A stretch of 64,000 bases of DNA from Pascua guehoae (Eukaryota; Basidiomycota; Tremellomycetes; Trichosporonales; Trichosporonaceae). Below are positions 1 to 10,700 of this stretch, in pieces. The translations under genes and the position numbers were made by a program. Position 1 is the stretch's first letter. Every line of letters starts with the position of its first letter. The notes under the pieces were generated by a model. It ran no database searches, was not told where the DNA came from, and saw only the letters and a list, made by a program, of their open reading frames with translations. The stretch covers positions 62,001 to 126,000 of the forward strand of contig BCJX01000004.1 in NCBI GenBank assembly GCA_001600415.1, read 5' to 3'.

Positions 1-1111
1 GTACAAGTCTGGAGTTGGAGTGACCCGGTATCCAATCGGGGACCGCCAAGCCGGATCCGCCGGGTGAGACTCTAGTCACCACCACTGGAGCCGAGTGAGG
101 GGGGGAGGGGGGGGGGGGGACACCGGGATGCATTTCTGCGGTGCTTCGGCAGTAAGACGATCGGGCTGCACTATTAAGGTGAGTTCCTGATGCGGCGACG
201 CGACGTTGCACGTGTGGGGTTGTCGGCGACGTGCCACGCCCACTGCTGCACGATACTGGACAATCCCCTCGTACATGCTGTGTACACCCACCTCGCTCTC
301 TTTTGCAGTGCCAGGGGCAGGTATCCGACCCTATTGGGAGGAGGGTCAAGCGTTTGGGTCACACTAGCTGTGGGGGTCTTGCCCTGGTACCGCTCGATGT
401 AATCCCCTCTTGTGAGGTGTGGGTCAGGGGCTGTACGGGAATGGATTTGTTTGTGCATTTCGGTGTGGCTGCGTTCATGTCAGTATTCTATCCAGTAGTG
501 TTGGTATTTTATTGGGTATCCTGGTCAGGACAGAGTCCTATGTGACCTTTGTCAGGACAGTTGGCCCTTGTCAGTATTCTATGACCCTTGTTAGTAAGTG
601 TGGCATCCTTGTCAGAGTCAAATAACGGAAGGGAGGGTGCTCAGCGGTCATTTATCTTCCCAATGCAACAGTGCTCCACAAGCTACTCGCAACAAATACA
701 TTGCTTTCGAACAGTTTTTCTATTTTATGTTTTTTTTCAGTGTTTTTCGTTTTCAAGTGGATCCAAGGTATCGTGCGCAGGCGAGACATGCTCAAACCCA
801 TCGCATTCGTGCATTGTTCTTGTTGATGTTTTTGCAGAGATGCGTCATACGCGTGCGCCTGGGCTTCGAAGAAATGTCGGTTTGGCTAAGGGGCGGGGGC
901 AGCGAAAGCGCTAGCGGGCCGTCCCGGCGCTGTCTCTGCCGAGCACGCTCGGGTGCTCAGTTAAACGATGGTGTGGGGTTGGTTATCGTGTGGTGGTGGT
1001 GGGAGTGTCGTGCGGACCGCGGCTGCGGGGCCTCTGGGCGGCGCCCATCCTTGGCCGGGACAGCGGCGGTCGCTCGCCGTGGCGATGACTGTAATGAGTG
1101 TTGAGTTAAAA
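1..1111. other. Left-edge intergenic region
   Basis: I see no supportable gene here. The stretch has a long G-run near 97-119 and a block near 480-620 in which phrases like 'ccttgtcag' and 'gtcagtattctat' recur. A T-rich patch lies near 715-760. The few open frames are short, overlap each other and have no recognisable protein character. It serves as the 3' flank of the minus-strand gene that ends at 1112. Confidence 0.6.
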
Positions 1112-2839
1112 CTAGTGGTGGCGCCCGTGGCGTCCGTGGCGCGAGGAGCCGTCGAAGCCGCCGAACGGTGTCGCATCCTCGGCGCCGTGGTGGCCGTGGC
1201 GCCCGTGGCGGCGGCGGCCGTGGGTAGGAGGACCGCCCGCACCGAAACCGGCGCCGGCGCCCGGGGCGAAGCCGAAAGCGTGCTCGCCATGGTGGCCCTG
1301 GTGGCCGCGCGGACCATGGTGGCCAAAGCCCGCCTCGGGGTTGAAGGCCTCAAAGCCCGACTGGGGTGCGCCAAAGCCGCGGGGACCGCCAAAGCCAAAG
1401 CCGCCGTCGAAGCCGCGACGGCTGCGGCGACCAAAGCCGCCAGGGACGATAAAGTACTCTGCCTCGGGGTCGGGGTGGACCGTGTCCGAGTCGGACTCGG
1501 TCTCGGTCTCAGACTCGGACTCGGAGGTCGATGTCGTCGAGTCGGAAGTAGTCGCCGACGTCTCCGACTCGAACGTGGTTGTCTCGACGGGTCCGGCGCT
1601 GCGCTCGGCTGGGGCCTCGGTGGGCTGGGCGTTGGGGTTGGCGTTCATCCATGCACCGCGCATGGCGGCAATCTCGGCCTCGACGTCGATGCTCGCCGGG
1701 TCGACGCCGGCGGGGACCTCGATGTCGACCACGATCGGCTGGCCAAACCTGCCGCCGCGGCCGTACTTGCCAAACTTGCCCTTTCCGTGGCGGCCGCGGT
1801 GGCCGTGGTGACCGTGAGGGCCAGGACCGAAGCCGGGGCCGAAGCCCGGGCCGAAGGGGCCGGCGGAGGGGCCAGCCGAGGGGCCGCCGAAGCCGCCAAA
1901 GGGACCGCCGAAGCCAAAGCCAGGACCGGCCATGGGAAAACCAGGCCCAAAGGCGCCGGCGCCGCAGTGGCGGGCATACTTGCGGGCATACTTGCCCTCC
2001 TTGTCCTTGCCCTTGCCCTTGTCCTTGCCCTTGCCGCACTTGCGGCCGCAGGCGGCGGGGCCGCCAAAGCCAAAGGCAAACGCGCCCTCAAAGCCGGGAG
2101 GGAAGGGGGGAGGGGGGCCGCGGCGGCCGTGGCGACCGTGGCGACCGTGGTGGTGCGGGCCGCCAAAGCCGAAGCCGTACGCGGTGGTAGGGTCAAACTT
2201 GAGGCCGTCCCAGGGGGGCGGCGAGCCGCCGCGCTTGCGGCGACACTCGTCCTCGGGCGCGTCCTTGTCCTTGTGGTGCTTGCCGTGCTTGCCATGCTTT
2301 CCGTGCTTGCCGTGGTGCTTGTCCGAATCCTTGCCGTGGTACTTGCCGTGCTTGCCGTGGCCGTGGTGGCCGCGGTGCTTGGGGTGGTGTGGCTGGGGCT
2401 CGCCCTCGCCCGGCTGCTCTCCGGGCTGCCCGGGCTCTGCCGGCTGCTCGGCAGCGTCAGCTTCGACGCCACGGTGGCGGTGGCCGCGACGGCCGTGGCG
2501 GCCAAGACGGTGGGGCTTCACGACGACGACGCGGACAAAGCGCTTGCCGTCCTCGACGTGGTCGGTGGGCTCGTCCGAGATGCGTACGGCCGCGAAGCGC
2601 GCGAGCGCGTCGTCGTCCGTGATGGTTGCAGAGCCCTCGGAGGGCTCAGTGGTGGCCGGGATGGCCGGGGTGGTGTCCTTGGTGGCGTCGGCCATGGGCT
2701 GGTCGGGCGCCTGTGCGACGACCTCGTAGCCTTCGATGTCTGCGGGGGATTTCTCTCTGACGCTGTCAGGTTGAACCGCACACGGGGAGGCAGAGGCCTG
2801 GGAGATGGGGACGTACGAGTGGGAGTTGGTGGTGGTCAT
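1112..2839 (-). CDS. His/Gly-rich low-complexity protein, function unknown
   Basis: This is a single 575-residue exon that I do not recognise as a named family. I chose the ATG at 2839 because a TATAAA box lies about 45 bp upstream; the frame stays open further upstream but would run through that box. An ordinary N-terminus of about 110 residues is followed by a Lys/His/Gly region with tandem HGK units (HGKHGKHGKHGKHHKDKD). Next come GFGFGGP and PGFGPGFGPG repeats, a KGKDKGKGKDK stretch, and a short ordinary patch (PIVVDIEVPAGVDPASIDVEAE). A Ser/Thr/Glu/Asp tract and a final HGRHGRHH tail complete it. I see no signal peptide or membrane segment. The composition would suit metal binding, condensate formation or a stress/surface role, but that is inference. 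GC codon bias leaves the opposite strand open too, so strand choice rests on the protein's regular repeats and the TATA box. Confidence 0.62.
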   Translation of the reverse strand: MTTTNSHSYVPISQASASPCAVQPDSVREKSPADIEGYEVVAQAPDQPMADATKDTTPAIPATTEPSEGSATITDDDALARFAAVRISDEPTDHVEDGKRFVRVVVVKPHRLGRHGRRGHRHRGVEADAAEQPAEPGQPGEQPGEGEPQPHHPKHRGHHGHGKHGKYHGKDSDKHHGKHGKHGKHGKHHKDKDAPEDECRRKRGGSPPPWDGLKFDPTTAYGFGFGGPHHHGRHGRHGRRGPPPPFPPGFEGAFAFGFGGPAACGRKCGKGKDKGKGKDKEGKYARKYARHCGAGAFGPGFPMAGPGFGFGGPFGGFGGPSAGPSAGPFGPGFGPGFGPGPHGHHGHRGRHGKGKFGKYGRGGRFGQPIVVDIEVPAGVDPASIDVEAEIAAMRGAWMNANPNAQPTEAPAERSAGPVETTTFESETSATTSDSTTSTSESESETETESDSDTVHPDPEAEYFIVPGGFGRRSRRGFDGGFGFGGPRGFGAPQSGFEAFNPEAGFGHHGPRGHQGHHGEHAFGFAPGAGAGFGAGGPPTHGRRRHGRHGHHGAEDATPFGGFDGSSRHGRHGRHH

Positions 2840-2882
2840 TGTGGATGAAGAAGATTGGGAAATTGTCAACCCAGCCGCGGGG

Positions 2883-2888
2883 TTTATA
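2883..2888 (-). promoter_or_regulatory. TATA box of the His/Gly-rich gene
   Basis: On the minus strand TATAAA sits about 45 bp before the chosen ATG at 2839. It is followed by a short 5' leader whose coding strand is A/G rich near its start. A clear TATA box suggests a regulated rather than housekeeping promoter (inference). Confidence 0.45.
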
Positions 2889-4703
2889 TCTCTTTTTTTT
2901 GCCAGACACACAACTCGACCGGCTCGGGCATAACCTCGACCTCGGCCATCTACCGGTTCTCCCCCCATGGCGCAGCAGCTATGCACAGCACGCCCGTCTG
3001 CCGGGACGCTGCGCGTTTCCGGCTGCGACTTTGCCATCTGTTGTGACAATGTTTCAGGCCCCAGAAATGAGGCACATCGCGCACATCGCGCCCATCGCGC
3101 CCATCGCTTGCGCCAGCGCGTTGCGCAGCTGCCCTGGTGCGCAGTTTGCCACCCAACTGCGAGTGATCGACGTTGATTATGTAATCTCACGTGCACCGCC
3201 TCCTACACACATGAAAGGCACGGCGCCCAAGGCGGGCTATTTCTGGACGCCCCGGCCGCGCCAGGGCTTCGTGCGCAGTATGCTTAATTTTTCTCCCCCA
3301 GTGTACCTTCGACGTCATCGCCGCCGCGCGCAGCACCTTCATGCACCCTCGACGCGCAGTAATTTGGTCCACAGATGTCCCGACGCGCCCCGTAGAGTGT
3401 GCCAAGTGCAATCCGTGCATGCAGACGGGTAAGCGCCGATCCAGGTACCGGGCAAGCGTTGTATTTCCCTTATCTTTCATTCGCCGCACGAAAATATGTC
3501 GAGCCAATCGCGGTGCCATGTTTCAACGGCTCGGCCACCACCGATGGGCGCTCAGACCATCCGCCCATGACACGCCCAGGGCGGGCCATAACGGCAGGCA
3601 GACGGGTCATACACACGGCAACCTCTCCTCCCATCCAGTATCGTCTTGCCCATTTCATTATTGCTTTTCGCCACCCGGTCTCCTCGTCCCAAGTTCACGA
3701 GGCGAGGGCACAGATGGGCCTCCATCTCGGGCTCGGGCAGGCACGAAAGCGACACAGCTGCGTTTGTGCTGCGCACTGCCGGCACCACGCGTGGACGCGT
3801 GGTGGGTCGCGTCTGGAAAGTGCCGCGACCTGTGCGCCACTGCGAGTGTTGCCACTGGAATGTTTGAGGCGGTCAGAGTACGTGAGACCACGAAAGCGCG
3901 GGAGTTGGGGTGGGTGAGACCTCTCTTCAGCTTTCCAGAGCCTAAGCAGCGGGATGGTGTGTCTCCTCATCGTTTATACGCGTACGACCACAAGCCATAT
4001 CTCGTACTCTACTCCACTGGGGACATGGCGGTACAGAGAAGCGTCTCCGACAACAGCCACGAATACGTGTCAAGCTTAGATGCGATGACACATACGGAAC
4101 AAGAGTAGACATAGGGGGAGAAGCCTGAACCGGTCTGAAGCCACCTGCGAGCCAGTAACCACCAGTGGGTGCGTTCGTGTGTATGGCACTCTCTGTAATG
4201 TTTTCCTCTCCGCCGGTGGAAAATCCATGAGGGTACAGGAATTGTGGGGAAGCCAGATTGCATCTAGAAAGAATACACATACCTGGGCGAACGCCAACGA
4301 TAGCTGAGGATAGTATGTTTTGCAGGGATGCGAAACGCACACTACTTTTTGACTGCTGTCGTTCCGAAAGACATAGTGTGTTTTAGAGTCACCATGGAAA
4401 CACACAGGACGCCACCTTCCCCTCTTCGACGATCTCTCTAGTGGTGAACGAGGTACGGGGATGCACGGGAGGCATGACGTCACGTGTTTCTTTCTGCACC
4501 TCAACTCCAGCCCATTTACCCTTCACGCACACTTTGCCTATCACTCATTCATGTCCTCTCCACGGTAGCCCCGCGCATTTATACAAATCGCTGGTAGCTT
4601 TTAATGTAATTACAGTGCCGCGAGCCTGCTACCCCAACTCTTGGCCTTCTTCGCACTCTTAAGCCTCTGATGATCGTTCAGACGGACCGTCCTAGACCCC
4701 GCC
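2889..4703. other. Intergenic region
   Basis: About 1.8 kb without a supportable gene. It contains the upstream region of the His/Gly-rich gene, including a small run of 'gcgcacatcgcgcccatcgcg' type repeats near 3070-3110, and the 3' flank of the GABA-transaminase gene. The open frames overlap in all phases, start on weak codons and show no domain or codon signal. Confidence 0.55.
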
Positions 4704-6831
4704 TTAGAGCTCCTTGAGCGCGGCGTCCATGGTCTCGGCCAGGATCGCGATGTGCGCGTCGCCGAACGTAAGGGTAGGGCGCAAACGCGTCGACCGGTCA
4801 CCACAGCCACCCTAGACGTATCAGCGCTGGTCATTACTCTAGACTCACCTGGAGAATGCCCTTGGAGCGCATCTTGCCGAGGTACTTGTCACGGGTCTGG
4901 GGGTCGGGGAAGTCGAAGGCCTGGAAGGTGCCGTCGCCCTGGCCACGGTAGCCCGAGACGATGTTCGAGTGACGCGAGAAGACGTCGGTGAGCGCCGACG
5001 TGAGTGCCTCACCCGTCTTGGCCGTGTGCTCGACAAGGTTGTTGTCCTTGATGATCCGGATAATCTCGCGGGCCTGGAGGGTGCGCATCGGGTCGCCCTG
5101 AAGGGTAGTCAGTGCGGCGTGCTCACAAGACTTGTTTTTCGCCAAGCCCGCCTGTGCGTAGCAATGCCACACAGTGGCTTGGCAGCGGTGTGCTCACCAT
5201 CCAGGTGTTGTAGTTGCGGTAGGGCGCGTTGGGGCGAGTCTCAGCCTTGTGGAAGATACCGGCCTGCTGCATCTTCTTGGAGAAGGTGACAAAGTCGGGC
5301 TCCTCGCCGTCCTTGAGGCCCCACTTCTCGTGAGCCCAGAAGGTACCGGTGGCACCGGCGCCGGTCTGGACCTCGTCGACGATGAAGAAGGCATCGTGCT
5401 TCTTGGCGATGAGGCGGAGCTGGCGGAAGAAGTTGGGCGAGGCGTGGCAGTCACCGCCCTCGGAGAGGATGGGCTCAATGATGACGGCGGCAATAGGGCG
5501 CGTCTTCTTGTTGTCAATGAGAATCTGCTCATACTCCTGGAGGCAGCGGTCCTCCTCGGCCTTGTTGGCAGCCTCGTTCTCAGCGAGAGGGTACTGGAGC
5601 TGGGGGAAGGGCGCGACCGGCCAGTCAAAGGCGGGAATGTCAATCTTGTGGATGGCCTTGGAACGCGTGGCCGAGAGCGAGCCAAAGAGACGGCCGTGGA
5701 AACCGCTCTTGAACGACAGCACCGACAGCTGCGGCGCGCCGGGCGAGTGGTTGAGCATGCACGAGTCTGTGCGTGGTCAGCGGTGATGGCCCTGGCCATG
5801 TGTCGCGTCATTGTCTCACCAAGCTCCTCCTGAGTGAACGGCGCGTCACGCGAACCACGCTCGCGCTGGCGGTACGCCATAAAGGCAGCCTTGAACGCCG
5901 TCTCGTTGGCGCTGGAGCCGCAGAGCGTCGTGACGAGCTGGTCGAGACCCTTGGGGGCGACGGTCATCAGACCCGTCTCCAGCCACTTGGCCCAGTCCTT
6001 GGGGGGGAACGAGCCAAGGGCGGGGCGGTTGAGAGCAGCAGTGATGAACTCGTCCTGGTAGGTCAGTCTGCGCCTCTTTTCCTCTTGCGGCTGCCTCGTG
6101 TCCGTGTCGACAGGTCTCTGCACGCCTCCCGACTTGGCACGCTGGCACAGCTCGAGACGAAGCCGAACTGTTTACTCGCCCCAGTGTGCCTGCAGAGTTG
6201 TCTCGCACCCCGATCACCGCACACCCCAATGTGCCATGCAGTCCGCGCACTCCGCCGCACCATATTGTGGGCCCGTTTCTCCGTCCCGCCTGCACCCCGG
6301 TAACACTCACCGTCTTGCCGAGAGCAAGGAGCTGCGGCACATTGTAGCCGATGGCAGTGGACGAAATCTGCCCAAACACGTCGAGGATCACGTTGTCGTC
6401 CGCGTCAACGAGGTAGTTGCCGCTCGACTTGTTGTAGTCGGCAACGAGGACGTGGGTGCGCGAGTCCTGGATCTTGTCGATCTCCGCCGACTGGGCATGT
6501 TAGCTCGGGTGCTGCGTCAAGGTGTCTGGTACGGGAAGGACACCTGGGTTGCGCTCATTCGAGCGGGGGGACGCCGGCCCAACTATTGAGCTCGGCGAAA
6601 CCCCAGACCTCGCCAACCGTTCACGACACCACGTTGGCGCGTCACGCCATAGCAGCACAGAAACCAACTCACGGCAGCAAGAGAGGCAGGGCCGGGGACG
6701 GTGCTGGTCTTGACCTGCGGCTTGAGGGGCTCGTCGGGGATGAGCTGGCGAGACGAGAAGGCGCGGACAGAGGCAGCGCGGCGCGTGCCGGCGGCAAGGG
6801 CGCGTGCGGGGATGGCGGCAGCGGTGCGCAT
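4704..6831 (-). CDS. UGA1: 4-aminobutyrate aminotransferase (GABA transaminase), mitochondrial
   Basis: PLP-dependent class III aminotransferase that converts GABA plus 2-oxoglutarate to succinate semialdehyde plus glutamate. Six exons: 6831-6673, 6490-6311, 6054-5820, 5766-5198, 5097-4849, 4811-4704, giving 499 residues, the usual family length. All donors are GTGAG-type and all phases agree. The N-terminus ([21 protein letters not shown]...) is Arg/Ala rich, as in a mitochondrial presequence. Family marks are [25 protein letters not shown], the PLP-ring Asp in [14 protein letters not shown], and the SKK lysine pair at about 355-356, one of which should form the Schiff base. The C-terminus has [20 protein letters not shown]. 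An ATG 30 nt upstream (6861) is possible but lies close to a TTTATAA sequence. The gene is divergent from the AmdS-like amidase at 7734. Confidence 0.95.
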
Positions 6832-7733
6832 GGTGGTGAACGATGGAATGGGTGACAACAAAGTGCGCGCAATTGGGGATACGAGTTATAAAGGGACGTC
6901 TAGAGTGCGGTAGGCAGACGCGCTGGAGGCCGTGAAAGAGGTATGAAAGTCTAGACTTTGCTGATGGACAAAAGGCAAAGGCTGGAGCGGCTGTGACAGA
7001 GCAAGCGGGTGGGAGGATGTTCAGGCTGATTGAGCCGGTGGAGGTGGGAATGGGTATGCAGCGTGTTGGTGTCAACGGCCACTCCGTCGGCAGGTGCTCC
7101 CAGCCATGCCCAGCCAATTGCTTCAAAAAGGCTTGTAACCGGTGGATGGGTGGCACGATACGATATCCTGCTCGGCTAGACGTTTGGCTTCTAACTCTGT
7201 ACAACTGTGGGCTGTGGGGAAGGACAGCCGAGCAGAATAGACGAATAGACGAGATCGAGCCCACGAGGGCTGCGTCCTCTTCATCAACGGCCAGATTCCC
7301 GATTCGGACGGAAGCAAAATACATCATCTCACATTGCCGTGGTTGGCTCTTAACTCGCCGGTCTTGGACACCGCACAAACTCACCCTGGCTGCCGCTTCC
7401 GAACTGCTGGCTGCCGCTGCGCTTCCCTGTGTGCCCTGCAGGCCAGCAGCCCTCCTTTCCAGCACCCTGCACCCTGGCCGGGGGCCGCCTGAATTCCGGG
7501 CGAGCGGCACGGGGCGGCTAACCAAGTGGAGGGCCCTGACGGCCATGTCCGAGAAGGCCCATGTTATCGTCCTCCCCAGCAGTCACCAGACCACCAGACC
7601 CGCCGAAGCCAGTCCTACTTAGGGGGCCAGAATGGTATATCCAAGACTTGGCATTTCTCGCACTCCGTGACTCACTCACTCTCTCTTCTATCTCGAAGAC
7701 TGAACTATTCTCCTCCAGTCCCACTCTACAACC
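6832..7733. promoter_or_regulatory. Shared divergent promoter region (GABA-T / amidase)
   Basis: A 902-bp gap separates the start codons of two divergently transcribed nitrogen-catabolic genes. CCAAT sequences occur in both directions (7114-7118 on +, 6872-6876 read on -). A TTATAA-like element at 6886-6891 lies 55-60 bp from the transaminase ATG. In Aspergillus nidulans, amdS and gatA are co-controlled by AmdR/IntA with a CCAAT factor; whether a counterpart acts here is inference. Confidence 0.5.
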
Positions 7734-9574
7734 ATGACCGTTCCGTCCACATCTGATTGGGAAAAGGTTGCCGCCGCCAAGGTCGCTGCGCGCGACGCCC
7801 TCATCCCCAAGGCGTGGCGCGTCAGCGTGCCCGACGACGTGCTCGATGTCACCGACGTTCCCCGGACGTGTGGCGTGCTCACGCCGGCCGAGGTGGAGAT
7901 CACTGAGACCGAGGCACCTGCTCTTGTGCAGAAGATGATTGCCAAGGAGCTCACCTCGGAGGCTGTCGTGACTGCCTTTTGCAAGCGCGCCGCCATTGCC
8001 CAGCAGCTCGTGAGTCTTCTTAGCCTGCTTTGGCCACTTCTCTGACTGCCCTGTCTGGTGGGTTGATGCTGACGTGGTAGACCAACTGCTTGACGGAGAT
8101 TCTGTTCGACGAGGCCATCGCACGCGCCAAGGAGATTGACGCCGAGTACGCCGCCAGCGGCAAGCCTCTCGGCCCTCTGCACGGCCTCCCCGTCTCGCTC
8201 AAGGACAACTTCAACATCAAGGGCGTCGACACGACCGTCGGCTTCATTGCTTGGGCCAACGAGCCTCAGCAGATTGACTCGGAGATGACCAAGATTATGC
8301 ACGAGACTGGTGGCATCGTATTCTGCAAGACCAACGTCCCCACAGCAATGGTGAGTAACCAGTGTACGCGGCGCATGCGCCCCACACCAGTGCTGATAAC
8401 CTTTGTGCAGATGATTGCCGAATCGTACAACAACGTCTGGGGATACACAAAGAACCCATGGAACCGCCAGACGTCGTCGGGCGGCAGTTCCGGAGGCGAG
8501 GGTGCGCTGCTGGCCATGAAGGGTGGGTAGAGCGAGCCACGGTGCCGTATGACCACGGCGGTTGAAAGCAACGAGCCATTACTAACAACAGGCTCGCCCC
8601 TCGGTGTCGGCACCGACATTGGCGGCTCGATCCGCATCCCCTCTGCCATGAGTGGTGTCTTTGGCCTCAAGCCCTCGTTTGGGCGCTTCCCAACCTACGG
8701 AGCGCGCTCCGGCATGCCTGGACAGGAGGCTGTGCGGTCCATCAACGGGCCAATGTCGACCTCTCTCGAGGCGTGCAAGCTCTGGACCAAGACGGTCATT
8801 GACAACGAGCCGTGGACGCGCGACCCCAATATGATCCCCATCCCATGGCGCGACGTCACGCTTCCTGAACAGCTGTGCTTTGGTCTGATCATGGACAACG
8901 GTATTGTGCGCCCCACGCCGCCCGTGACACGCGCGCTGCTCGAGACCAAGGCAGCACTCGAGGCTGCGGGCCACAAGGTCGTCGAATGGAGTGCGTACGA
9001 GGCCGAGCAGTCCAAGTCGTTGCTTGAGCGCTTCTTTGTCGGCGACGGCGGCGCCAAGATTTCCGGTTTCATCAAGCAGGGCAACGAGCCATGGCCCGTT
9101 GGCCTTGCCGACTTTAAGGAGGCTAGCGAGCGGTCTGCCAACTCGCCACCCCTCGTCGGCGACCTGTGGACCCTCCAGGCCGAGCGCACGGCGTACGCCA
9201 AGGGCGCTCTCGACCACTGGATGGCCTCGCGCGAGCATACCGGCACTGGCAGGCCGTTTGACGCAGTCATCTCGCCCACTACACCTTACTCGGCTTGCCC
9301 GATCCACTCGTACGAGCACGTCACCTACACTTCCCTGTGGAACATTACCGACCAGTCTGTGGCCATCTTCCCCGCCACCCGCGTCATGGAGACGGACACC
9401 AAGGCAGACGCCCCCACAGAGTTCCGCAACGACGTCGAGAAGCGTATCTGGGACCGCTACGACCCCGCAGAGGTCATTGGCGCCCCCGTCGGCCTCCAAA
9501 TGATCTGCATGCGCCTCGAGGAGGAGAAGGCCCTCGCCCTCGCAGAGGTCGCGGCCAAGGCACTCAACAAGTAG
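7734..9574 (+). CDS. amdS: Acetamidase/amidase-signature enzyme (AmdS-like)
   Basis: Amidase-signature hydrolase that releases ammonia from short amides. Four exons: 7734-8009, 8081-8350, 8411-8522, 8592-9574, with consistent phases, give 546 residues, close to the 548 of Aspergillus AmdS. The N-terminal half matches the fungal acetamidase pattern (PALVQKMIAKELTSEAVVTAFCKRAAIAQQLTNC, here split by intron 1). The Ser-cisSer-Lys triad is visible as Lys133 in HGLPVSLKDN, cis-Ser208 in the Gly/Ser-rich SSGGSSGGEG, and nucleophile Ser232 in TDIGGSIRIPS. The start has good context (acaaccATGACC). It is divergent from the GABA-transaminase gene. The exact substrate could be acetamide or another small amide; wider FAAH-type amidases are the alternative. 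Confidence 0.93.
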
Positions 9575-10700
9575 AGAATGTTGAGAGTGTCTGGGGTGGT
9601 AGAATCCGAGTCGGTAACGCCGAGCTAGCAGTCTAGAACATCTTGGATGTATCGAGTCACCAACTGTACACTGTTCACCCGCAGGTGACCTTCGTGCACG
9701 TTGATGATGAGCCACACATATGAAGCCTAAACCCTAGCTTTCCTGGGCAGCGCGGAACTGCGGCTCTACCATGAAAGTTGCTTCAAAAAGAAGCATCCGT
9801 GTTAGATACTGTACCGCGTTCCGAACTATCAAGCTCCGGTTCGGCTGCAAGTCGGGCACAAATCTAATCGAACACGGGAGGCTTCTGGACGCGTTCCGGC
9901 GCATCAGCCACGTACTGCATGCATTTCCGCAGCAGTCACTTCAGGTGATGTATCTGTTTGCGAAGATGCTCTACCCGTGGTCACTCCGCATCCACGGTCC
10001 GCGCCGAGTGTAACCTGGTGTGGGCTTGGCAGTATCCATCTCTACCTCGTCCTTGGCATCTTTGTTCAGAGTCTCTAGGCCTTGCATGTATGCAAATGTA
10101 TGTAAATATTTAAAAGGAGCTACCTCGCAGCCAGCACCGCCACACTACAGAGGACTTGTAGTCAAAATGGGAGGAACGAGCTGGGACACATCTGTTCGCA
10201 ATAATAACACTCGTCTTCGCACCCCGCCCAAACCCCAGCACTGCCCACCTGGGCAGCGCACAAAGTAGCTTATGAACATGTGTACGGTGCCTACCGCTGA
10301 ACTTCTCCCTACGCGTCGTGGCCATGCTTTCATGGCCATGTATCAGTACTCCGTGTTCTCCTTGCCAAATGCGCGGCCTGGAAACCGTCTCAATCCAAGG
10401 AAATAGACACAAACGCCAACGTCCGCCTGTCCGCACGGCCCTCCGCGTCACGGCCGCGGGGTCTCCAAACCTCGGCCAAGTCCGAATGCCGCCGGATCGA
10501 CAACGCCGGATACCGAGGCACAGCTACCCGGCCGCTCCATCAATCTCCACCCAGACCACACCACGTTCAACACCATCATATCTAACTTTTGCACTCTCCT
10601 TACATATTCTACACAACTAACTACATCCTACAGCCACGACCCGGCCACGACCATCCAGACTTGTCAACTCCACACTCTCTCCCTTCTGTCCATCCCAACC
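9575..10700. other. Intergenic region
   Basis: About 1.1 kb between two plus-strand genes. The first part holds the amidase 3' end. The last 120 bp before 10701 are C/T/A rich and A-tailed, as in a fungal 5' leader. I see no gene, repeat family or RNA. Confidence 0.55.

Noticed and set aside
968..2848. 626-residue open frame antisense to the His/Gly-rich gene
   Set aside because: It is almost all Ala/Val/Leu/Gly/Arg, as expected from the complement of GC-biased codons. It has no domains, and the minus strand has regular peptide repeats and a TATA box.
3341..4108. 255-residue frame in the 3-4 kb gap
   Set aside because: Overlapping frames of similar length exist on both strands. There is no domain, codon pattern or splice-supported extension.
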